Shown piece by piece: positions 46,250-53,454 of a stretch of DNA of 64,000 bases. Position numbers and translations under genes: made by a program. Below the pieces are notes generated by a model. It was not told the DNA's origin, did not search any database, and was given only the letters and a program-made list of their open reading frames with translations. Each line of letters begins with the position of its first letter. The first letter of the stretch is position 1. This DNA comes from Streptomyces longwoodensis (GTDB lineage: Bacteria > Actinomycetota > Actinomycetes > Streptomycetales > Streptomycetaceae), in assembly GCF_001514125.1 (NCBI RefSeq), contig NZ_KQ948567.1, positions 1 through 64,000 on the forward strand, written 5' to 3'.

Positions 46250-46295
46250 GTCGCAATTGACGCCTTATCGGAAAGAAATGGACGTTCTCCGGGGA
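46250..46295 (-). promoter_or_regulatory. Candidate sigma-WhiG promoter of whiH
   Basis: Minus-strand TCCGATAA (46272-46265) matches seven of eight bases of the WhiG -10 GCCGATAA. The -35 (TAAA) is only weakly represented by a purine-rich GGAGAA about 15 bases upstream. whiH is a known sigma-WhiG target in S. coelicolor. The predicted leader is about 85 bases. Confidence 0.55.
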
Positions 46296-46334
46296 GTTGC
46301 GCACAGTGGGGGCACGAACGGTCGACGACGGTCG

Positions 46335-48272
46335 TCATCGCACCCGACTCCGCAGTGTGGTGAGCACATACGCGCACAGGAGAACCGTCAGCGACAACGT
46401 CAGCGCCCCTCCGACAGGTTGGGCGATCACCCTGGCCACCGCGGACAGATAACGCTCACCACCGAAGGGCCACTGGTACAGGAAGACCTGGCGCATGCGC
46501 ATCGGCAGCCCGGCGGCACTCCGCACGGACGCCCCGTCCCAGGCCTTGTGCACGACCGGTACGACCACCACCGGCACGGCCAGCACCGCCGCCAGCCCCG
46601 CCGTGGTGGACCGGAACACCCCCGCCGCCAGCACCCCCGCCCAGGCGCACCCCACCACCAGCCCGATCCAACTCGCCCCCATCGACAGCCACTCCCCGGG
46701 AACCTTCACGAACTCCCGTCCGTAGACGAGGTACAACGCCTCGGCGTCACACCCCACCGTCACGAACGCCAGCATCAACGCGGTGGCCGCGGCGACGAGG
46801 AGCTTCGCACTCAGCAGCCCCAGCCTCCGGGGCACGGTGCCACGGTCGGCCGCCAGCGCGGGGTGGCGGAACTCGTCCCCGAACGCCAGCGCCCCCAACA
46901 GCCCCGCACCCAGCGCGGCCGGCGGCAACGGCAGCTCGGCCGGCCACGCGGCCAGCAACCGCTCCTGCGGCGTGTGACCGATGCGGGCGAGGAGCAGCGC
47001 CATGACGGCGGAGGTCGCCAGCACGGCACCTGCGGTGAGGAACCCGGTGCTGATACCGGCGGCGCGACGCAGTTCGTAGCGCAGGGGGCGGAGGGGGCTG
47101 GGAGCGGGACGGACGGAGATGGGGGGTGGGAGGTCGGGGAGGGGGGCGGGCGAGGGCCGGGTGGTGGCTCCTCCGGGGTGCGGGGTGGGGTGGGGCGGAG
47201 GGAGGGGGGAGGAGGGGGAAGCTACCGGGAGGGAGACTTCGCGGTGCTCTTCGGCGGCAGGCTGATCACCGCCGGTTCCGTCCACCGGTGAAAGGCGGTC
47301 GGCGCTTGCAACACTTCCGATCGGCGCCCGTTCACCTTCGATCGCCGCCGCGCCGACCGGGACAGCAAGCTCGACGTCCGTCGTGCCGGGCCCCAGGTCA
47401 CCGACCTCGTCCGCGAGTTGGTGGACCAGTACGCCGTGCCGGAACGCCGTCTCGCCGACATGGGCGCAGCTACTGCCGTACACGGAGAGCCGGTTGCCGC
47501 CGTCCTGCACGACCTGGACGGAGCGCTGTGCCGCGCGGGCCTCTTTGGTGAGGACGGCGGCGAGGCGAGCGGCGTGGGGGGTGCGGACGGCGACCCGGGG
47601 CCGCAGGCGGGTGCGGGCGAAGTCTTGGACGTCCTGGTCGGCGACGATCCGGCCCTGGTCCAGGGTGACGACGTGGTCGGCGGTGCGTGCGGCCTCTTTG
47701 GGGTCGTCCATCGTGAGCAGGACCGTGCCGCCTTGGGCGGCGTGGGCCTTCAGCATGTCGTACAGCCAGCGGGCCTCTTGGACGGAGAGTCCGTCGCCGG
47801 GGGCGTCGAGCACGAGGGTGTGCGGGCCGGGGAGGAGGGCGCAGGCCAGGCCGAGTCTGCGGTCCACTCCGCGTGAGAGGGTGCCGAGGCGTTCCTCGCG
47901 CAGGCTGGCGAGGCCTACGACTTCGAGGACTTCGTCGGCTCGCCGTACGGACACTCCGGCCGCTGCGCACAGCATGCGGAGGTGGCCGCGCACCGTGCGG
48001 CCGGGGTGGCCGGGCACGTCGCCCAGCAGGACGCCGACTTCGCGCGAGGGGTGGGCGATGTGGTGCAGCGGGCGCCCCGTGAAGTGGGTGATACCCCGGC
48101 CTTGTTGGAGTTCGAGCATGAGTCTGAGGACCGTGGTCTTGCCCGCGCCCTGGGGTCCGAGGAGCGCGGTGACATGGCCCGCGCGCGCCTCGAACGAGAC
48201 GTCGTCGACGGCGGGCGGAAGGTCCTTGCGGGGGACGCTGGTCAGTCCGAAGGCCTGGATCACCCGTAGCAA
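46335..48272 (-). CDS. One-piece ABC ATPase-permease with degenerate catalytic residues
   Basis: 645 residues. The N-terminal nucleotide-binding domain (about 1-235) has Walker A GPQGAGKTT (39-47). Its signature reads TLSRGVDRR in place of LSGGQ. Walker B is LVLDAP, so the catalytic Glu is Ala157, and Asp189 stands at the H-loop His. After a Pro-rich linker (about 310-390) comes a membrane domain of six helices. The likely state is an ATP-binding, poorly hydrolysing ABC-2-like transporter or regulator. It lies directly downstream of the whiH promoter region and on the same strand as whiH and hrdB. Confidence 0.85.
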   Translation of the reverse strand: MLRVIQAFGLTSVPRKDLPPAVDDVSFEARAGHVTALLGPQGAGKTTVLRLMLELQQGRGITHFTGRPLHHIAHPSREVGVLLGDVPGHPGRTVRGHLRMLCAAAGVSVRRADEVLEVVGLASLREERLGTLSRGVDRRLGLACALLPGPHTLVLDAPGDGLSVQEARWLYDMLKAHAAQGGTVLLTMDDPKEAARTADHVVTLDQGRIVADQDVQDFARTRLRPRVAVRTPHAARLAAVLTKEARAAQRSVQVVQDGGNRLSVYGSSCAHVGETAFRHGVLVHQLADEVGDLGPGTTDVELAVPVGAAAIEGERAPIGSVASADRLSPVDGTGGDQPAAEEHREVSLPVASPSSPLPPPHPTPHPGGATTRPSPAPLPDLPPPISVRPAPSPLRPLRYELRRAAGISTGFLTAGAVLATSAVMALLLARIGHTPQERLLAAWPAELPLPPAALGAGLLGALAFGDEFRHPALAADRGTVPRRLGLLSAKLLVAAATALMLAFVTVGCDAEALYLVYGREFVKVPGEWLSMGASWIGLVVGCAWAGVLAAGVFRSTTAGLAAVLAVPVVVVPVVHKAWDGASVRSAAGLPMRMRQVFLYQWPFGGERYLSAVARVIAQPVGGALTLSLTVLLCAYVLTTLRSRVR

Positions 48273-48395
48273 GATAGCGCCCTATGCCCGTTTTGTCGGG
48301 AACCTAGCGATGGGTCGATCTGCCGGGTCGGCAACGGGGTCTCCACCGCTCAAGCGCGAGCGCCGTACACGGGGAACGGCGCGGTCGCTCCGCTG

Positions 48396-49154
48396 TCAGA
48401 CTTCCGGCCGCAGCATCGGCGGGTTGAGGAGGGTGGCCCCGCCGGCGCGGAAGAGCTGGGCGGGGCGTCCGCCCTGGCGGGTGGTGGTGCCGCCGGTCGG
48501 GACCAGGAAGCCGGGGGTGCCCGTCACCTTGCGGTGGAAGTTGCGCGGATCGAGCGCCACGCCCCAGACCGCTTCGTAGACCCGCCGCAGCTCGCCGACG
48601 GTGAACTCGGGCGGGCAGAACGCCGTGGCCAGGGACGAGTACTCGATCTTGGACCGGGCGCGTTCCACGCCGTCCGCGAGGATCTGGGCGTGGTCGAAGG
48701 CGAGGGGCGCCACGGGCTCGCCCTCACGGCCGTAGCCGCCCTGCTGGAGGAGTTCCTCGACCGGCGCCCAGCGGGCGTTGCTCGCGTCGCCGCCGGCGCG
48801 GGGTGCGGGCAGGTCGGGGGCGAGCGCCAGGTGGGCGACGCTGACCACCCGCATGCGGGGGTCGCGCTTGGGGTCCCCGTAGGTCGCGAGCTGTTCGAGG
48901 TGGGCGCCGTTGTCCTGGACCGGGACCGAGGGGTCGTGGGCCTGCAGCCCGGTTTCCTCGGCCAGTTCGCGCGCCGCCGCCTGGGACAGGTCCTCGTCGG
49001 GCCGTACGAAGCCACCAGGGAGGGCCCAGCGCCCCTGGAACGGCGCCTCGCCCCTGCGGACCGCCAACGCACACAGGGCGTGGCGGCGTACGGTCAGCAC
49101 GACCAGGTCCACGGTGACAGCGAAGGGCGGAAAGGCTGACGGGTCGTAGGACAT
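48396..49154 (-). CDS. Nudix hydrolase with C-terminal winged helix (NrtR-like)
   Basis: 252 residues. A perfect Nudix box GFVRPDEDLSQAAARELAEE plus TGL lies near residues 48-70. The C-terminal third (TAFCPPEFTVGELRRVYEAV followed by NFHRKVTGTPGFL) is the winged-helix type found in NrtR/Nudix regulators. It could hydrolyse an ADP-ribose-like nucleotide or act as an NAD-metabolism repressor. With an intact box I favour an enzyme or a bifunctional protein. A TCGTC/GACGA palindrome sits 14 bases upstream of the ATG. Confidence 0.88.
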   Translation of the reverse strand: MSYDPSAFPPFAVTVDLVVLTVRRHALCALAVRRGEAPFQGRWALPGGFVRPDEDLSQAAARELAEETGLQAHDPSVPVQDNGAHLEQLATYGDPKRDPRMRVVSVAHLALAPDLPAPRAGGDASNARWAPVEELLQQGGYGREGEPVAPLAFDHAQILADGVERARSKIEYSSLATAFCPPEFTVGELRRVYEAVWGVALDPRNFHRKVTGTPGFLVPTGGTTTRQGGRPAQLFRAGGATLLNPPMLRPEV

Positions 49155-49167
49155 GCCGCGATCATAG

Positions 49168-49182
49168 TCGTCTTCCTGACGA
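49168..49182. promoter_or_regulatory. Palindrome upstream of the Nudix gene
   Basis: TCGTC-TTCCT-GACGA in an AT-rich pocket with flanking AT. It is reminiscent of NrtR-type operators, possibly autoregulatory. No other copy was found in the window. Confidence 0.4.
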
Positions 49183-49294
49183 TAAACACTCCCTTCGTCG
49201 GTCCCGTCGATGGCTGATCCACAACGCATCGTGTCGGTCGGCACGGCCTGGTCCAGGGTGTGCCCGCTGTCGTACGTTCGACTGTCATACGAGG

Positions 49295-51406
49295 TCAGGA
49301 GCCCAGTTGCAGCCCCTCGGCCGCCTCCTCGACCATCGCGAGTCCGAGTCGGCTGACCCGGACGGAGAAGGGTGCGCCCGCGACGCGGAGACCGGTCAGG
49401 ACGATCTCGCCGAGGGGTGCGCTGCGTACGGGGCGCAGGGTGACGGTGCCGGCGGGGGCGTCGGGGCGGATGCCGGCGAGGGTGGTCAGCAGCAGGATTC
49501 CAGCGGCTGCCGCGGTGGAGGTGGGGCGGCAGGCGGCAGGGTGGGGCAGCGGGGCACCGCCGTCGGTGCGCTGCTCCCCCGCGTACATCTCCGGCAGGCG
49601 GTGGCCGAAGGCCTCGGCGGTGGCGAGGAGGCCGTCGAGCAGGGCGGACGCCTGCTTCTCGTAGCCGGCCGACATCAGCCCCGCCACGGCGAGTGCTGTC
49701 TCGTGGACGCGGACGGCTCCGCTGCGGTGGCCGAACGGGTTGTATCCGGGTTCCTTGGTGCTCAGGGAGCGCAGTCCCCAGCCGGAGTCCATCGACGGGC
49801 CCTCCAGAAGCCGGGCGAGCTGTTCCGTCTGTGTCTTGTCCAGGAGGCCGGGTGCCAGGTGTCCGCTGCCGAGGAGACCGGTGTCGAGCAGGTGGGCCAC
49901 GCCCGCGCCGAAATGGGGCAGATGCCGTCCGTCCGGGAGGCGCGCGACGGCGGGACGCCCGCCGCCTGGGGCGTCGATCCAGAAGTCCTGACGGAACGCG
50001 CTGCCGAGGGTCTCCGCCCACTGTCGTAGTCCGGTGCCGTCCGGTCTCGAGCAGGCGTCGAGGAGGTCGGCGCCGAGGAGGGCGGCTCGGTGGGCGTGCG
50101 CCTGGGTCTCGCAGCGCACGGGTCCGCCGGGCTGTGGGTCGGGCAGGTAGGTGCCGTTGCCGACGGCTTGTCTCAGCCAGGTCAGGCAGCGCTCGGCAGC
50201 CGGCAGCAGTTCGTCTGTCTCGGCTTCGGGAAGTCCCCAGCGACGCGCCTCGGCGAGGAGGACGGGGAAGAGGAGGGTGGCTTCCGTCGCCGTGCAGCCG
50301 GGCGGCAGGTGGGGGCCGGCGTCCCGGCGTGGGCCGGGGATCATGCCGCACTGCGGTCCCGGGCCGGCGAGTTGGGTGCGCGCGAGGGTGCGCAGGGTGC
50401 CGACGGCGAGGCGGGTGCCGAGCGGAAGGGTCATGCGAGCCGCGGCCAGCGCCTCGGCCGGGGCCAGGCCGCACCGCCACGGTGCACCGGCCGCGAGGTG
50501 CATGTCGGCGGGCCGCACGGGGTCGCGTACCAGCAGGGCTTGCAGGTCTTCGACACTGGCCCGCAGCAGCGCCTGGACGCGACGGTCGTCACCGCTGGCG
50601 TGTGCGGGCGCCAGGGGGTTCGTCGTCGCACGACCGGCAGGACGGACGGGGCCGCTCCCGTCCAGGCGCACCCTCAGCTCCACTTCGGCGCTGCCGCCCG
50701 GGGACAGGTCGAACTCCCAGCGCAGCATGCCGGCGGAGGCGAGGGCGTCGGAGGGCGGAGGGTCGGCGGTCACGGACACCGATGCGGTCGGACAGGTCCA
50801 GCGCAGGCCGGAAGCGCGGACGCCGGCGGGCAGGTCGCGGCCCGCGGTGCCCGAGGCGATCGCGCTCAGGTCGGCGAGATCCGTCCCCAGGGTGATCTCG
50901 ACCGGCACACGCAAGGGGTGTGCCGCCGCGCTGCGCACTGTGATCGTTTCCGTGCCGTCCGCCGAACGGGTCCGCTCGACGACGACGTCCGGGTCGGGGC
51001 CGCCGTGCGGAGCTGCGCGCAGGGCGCCGGTGAAGCGGGCTCGGTCGGCGGAGACCATCCGGGCCTGGACGGGGAGCGGCTCCCGTCCCGCGACGCGCAG
51101 GTGGCAGCGGGAGAGCAGGCGTCGGCCGGCCCGGTAGAAACCTTCCAGACCGCGACCGGCGAGTTGTCCGTCCGCTGTGGAGAGGGCCAGTCCGGGCAGG
51201 GCGACGCAGATCAAGGCGTCGTGGGCGGGGGGCAGGTCCCTCGGCCTGCGGGGCGTGGACGGTGTGGAGGCCGGGAGGGGTGTCGGGGGTGGGGGTGTTC
51301 TGGGTGTCGGCGCGGGAGGGGGCACACCGGCGTCGGGTCGGAGGGCCGGCACGGGCTGTTCAGCGGTGCGGCAGGTGTCGGCAGAGGGGGGCGTCGGCTG
51401 ATGCAT
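49295..51406 (-). CDS. Glycogen-debranching-like protein (N-terminal GDE domain plus (alpha/alpha)6 barrel)
   Basis: 703 residues. A Pro-rich N-terminal 60 residues precede a beta-sandwich (GDE_N_bis-like: FYRAGRRLLSRCHLRVAGREPLP). An amylo-alpha-1,6-glucosidase-type helical barrel follows, with MTLPLGTRLAVGTLRTLARTQ, GWGLRSLSTKEPGYNPFGHRSGAVRVHETALAVAGL. The substrate is probably an alpha-glucan or oligosaccharide. No signal peptide. ATG 51406 with GGAAG upstream is chosen over a longer frame. Confidence 0.83.
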   Translation of the reverse strand: MHQPTPPSADTCRTAEQPVPALRPDAGVPPPAPTPRTPPPPTPLPASTPSTPRRPRDLPPAHDALICVALPGLALSTADGQLAGRGLEGFYRAGRRLLSRCHLRVAGREPLPVQARMVSADRARFTGALRAAPHGGPDPDVVVERTRSADGTETITVRSAAAHPLRVPVEITLGTDLADLSAIASGTAGRDLPAGVRASGLRWTCPTASVSVTADPPPSDALASAGMLRWEFDLSPGGSAEVELRVRLDGSGPVRPAGRATTNPLAPAHASGDDRRVQALLRASVEDLQALLVRDPVRPADMHLAAGAPWRCGLAPAEALAAARMTLPLGTRLAVGTLRTLARTQLAGPGPQCGMIPGPRRDAGPHLPPGCTATEATLLFPVLLAEARRWGLPEAETDELLPAAERCLTWLRQAVGNGTYLPDPQPGGPVRCETQAHAHRAALLGADLLDACSRPDGTGLRQWAETLGSAFRQDFWIDAPGGGRPAVARLPDGRHLPHFGAGVAHLLDTGLLGSGHLAPGLLDKTQTEQLARLLEGPSMDSGWGLRSLSTKEPGYNPFGHRSGAVRVHETALAVAGLMSAGYEKQASALLDGLLATAEAFGHRLPEMYAGEQRTDGGAPLPHPAACRPTSTAAAAGILLLTTLAGIRPDAPAGTVTLRPVRSAPLGEIVLTGLRVAGAPFSVRVSRLGLAMVEEAAEGLQLGS

Positions 51407-51624
51407 GCGCTGGTTGCTTCCGCTCTGTGTGGGGTCCGGCGTGTTCGACGGCAGGCAGGCATTCCGGCTGGGATGACGGGCGGGTGGCGGGACGCCCCGC
51501 ACGGGCACTCCGCCACTCAGGTGAACGGGGCGGGTCTCCCCCAGGTCACGCCCGGCAGCGGGCGAGCCCACCGAACGGCGGCATGCGGCCTGGTGGACGG
51601 CGGAGTGTCGTCCCGCTGCCCCCT

Positions 51625-53253
51625 CTACATGACGTCGTCGCCAGCGGCGGGTTCGCTTTCTGGGGTGCCTCCGTCCGTACGCAGGACGTTCGCTTCCTGC
51701 GCGTCCACGCGGTCCGCGCGTCGGCGTGGTGTCGTCGGCTTCCCTGCCGTTCGAGGGCCGGTGTTGCCCCGGCCTGCGGTGAGGGGCCGGCTGCCGTCCG
51801 CCGCTGAGGTGCGCGGGCGTCGGGCTGATGGGCTCGGCACATGCCCTTCGCCGCTCGCGGCGAGGGGTGAGGTGCCGGAGCGGGTTCGGCGGCGACGCCG
51901 TTGTTCCGGTACGTGCGGGGAGGGGCTCATCGGTGCAGGGGTTGCCGGGTCCGGAGGGCTGACAGGCTCCTCGCGTTCGGCACGGCCGCCGCGCTCAGCA
52001 CGCTCGGCGCGCTCGGCACATTCCGCGCGCTCGGCACGCTCGGCACGCTCCACACGCTCGGCGCGCAGGCAGCGGCGGACCGACTCGGGGTCCAGGCCTT
52101 CGTTGCAGGCCTGGTGCAGGAGACGGGCGAAGAGGTAGTCGGGGTCCGCTCCGAGGGCCATGGCCAGGGCTTCCCTGGCTTCGAGTTCGTCGCCGGTGGA
52201 CCAGGCGACCCAGCCGGCGAGCGTGAGCAGCGCCGCGGCGTGTTCCGCGTAGGGGCCGACGCAGCGACGGGCCAGTGCGCGCCACAGACGGAGGGCGGGC
52301 CCCGCTTCGTCGCCCTCCATCCACTCGGCCGCCCGGTCGCGCGTGGTGCGGTCCTGGAGGCCGAGGATGAGGGCCGCGGCTTCGTCGGCACGGAGCAGGT
52401 CGTCGTCACGCCGGTCCGCTGCGGCGGAGTCGGGGACGGGTGCCGTAGCGGCGAGGCGGTGCATGAGTCGTTCGGCCAGCTCGATCGTCTCGTCGGCCAC
52501 CTCGGCCCGGCCGTTCTCGTCGAAGATCCGGGGGACGAGGGACATGCCCGCGGTGTCGAGTGCGACCTCCTGTTCGACGGCTACGGCGGTCTCGAGCGGC
52601 ATCAGCCTGGCCCTGAGCTCGCGCAAGGTACCGCGCACCTGGATCCCGGCGTAGGCGGCGGCTGCGGCCAGGACCGAAGTGCCGGGCAGGCCCATGGGCT
52701 CCCCCTCGTCGGGGCAACAGCCCTGCCCGCCGCAGCAGTAGGACCAGAAGCGGCCGTCGGAAATGCACAGCGCCTCGATCACCGGCACGTCGAGACGACC
52801 GCAGGCCACGCGCAACTGGTGCGCCAGTGGCTGGAGCCGCTCCATGACGCTCCGGCCGGTCTCGCCCTTGGCGGGTTCCTGGCAGAGGTAGGCGACGATC
52901 TGCTCGGGGCGCGCTCCTCGGCGTTCGCCGCCCGTCACCAGCCCGTGGGCCAGTTGCTGCGCCACCGCGGCCCAGTCGTCGGAATGGGTGGGGATGCCGA
53001 GGCGGGCCCGGCCACCGAACCGCCCGCGGCCGCCCCTGTCGTGGAGGCTGACCAGGATGATGCTGTCCTCGGGCCGGTATCCGAGGAGGTACGGCAGGGC
53101 GTCGGCCAGTTCGGCGGGTGAGCGCAGGGTGACCTGATGGGTGCCGAGGTCGCCGTCGAAGGGGGTCGGGCCGTGGGGCGCGTACGGGGGTCGGCCTTCG
53201 TACGCCACGTCGTCGTTGTCGAAGGAGCCGGTCATTTCGTCGTGGTTCGTCAT
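51625..53253 (-). CDS. DUF4192 family protein with C-terminal Glu-Arg-Ala repeats
   Basis: 542 residues. DUF4192 (about 35-370) begins GTHQVTLRSPAELADALPYLLGYRPEDSIILVSL, includes a Cys cluster SYCCGGQGCCPDEG (near 182-195) and continues with a helical TPR-like part. A charged tract RVERAERAERAECAERAERA follows (near residues 395-420), then a Pro/Arg-rich disordered tail. It is a widespread actinobacterial family without a known function. It is encoded next to RecQ-type genes here. Confidence 0.83.
   Translation of the reverse strand: MTNHDEMTGSFDNDDVAYEGRPPYAPHGPTPFDGDLGTHQVTLRSPAELADALPYLLGYRPEDSIILVSLHDRGGRGRFGGRARLGIPTHSDDWAAVAQQLAHGLVTGGERRGARPEQIVAYLCQEPAKGETGRSVMERLQPLAHQLRVACGRLDVPVIEALCISDGRFWSYCCGGQGCCPDEGEPMGLPGTSVLAAAAAYAGIQVRGTLRELRARLMPLETAVAVEQEVALDTAGMSLVPRIFDENGRAEVADETIELAERLMHRLAATAPVPDSAAADRRDDDLLRADEAAALILGLQDRTTRDRAAEWMEGDEAGPALRLWRALARRCVGPYAEHAAALLTLAGWVAWSTGDELEAREALAMALGADPDYLFARLLHQACNEGLDPESVRRCLRAERVERAERAERAECAERAERAERGGRAEREEPVSPPDPATPAPMSPSPHVPEQRRRRRTRSGTSPLAASGEGHVPSPSARRPRTSAADGSRPLTAGRGNTGPRTAGKPTTPRRRADRVDAQEANVLRTDGGTPESEPAAGDDVM
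51968..52073. repeat. 9-bp imperfect tandem repeat coding Glu-Arg-Ala units
   Basis: GC-rich 9-mers of the type GCACGCTCG/GCGCGCTCG are repeated about eight times, some diverged, inside the DUF4192 gene. In protein they give E-R-A/V triplets, likely a charged helix. Such tracts vary in length by slippage. Confidence 0.75.
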
Positions 53254-53454
53254 GCGCCGACGATCTCGCGGATCGCGAGATCCGCTGCGAACCTGTGGAC
53301 AAGTCATAGCAGGGACACGTCACGACGGACAGTTCCCGCAGGTCAGGGCATTTCAGATGGTCACACTGGCCCTGTCGGCCGATGGTCACACCGCCCCTGC
53401 CAGCCGCCTCACTTGCCTCCCAGCCTCTCCCATATCCCTCCCAGCTCCTCCCCC

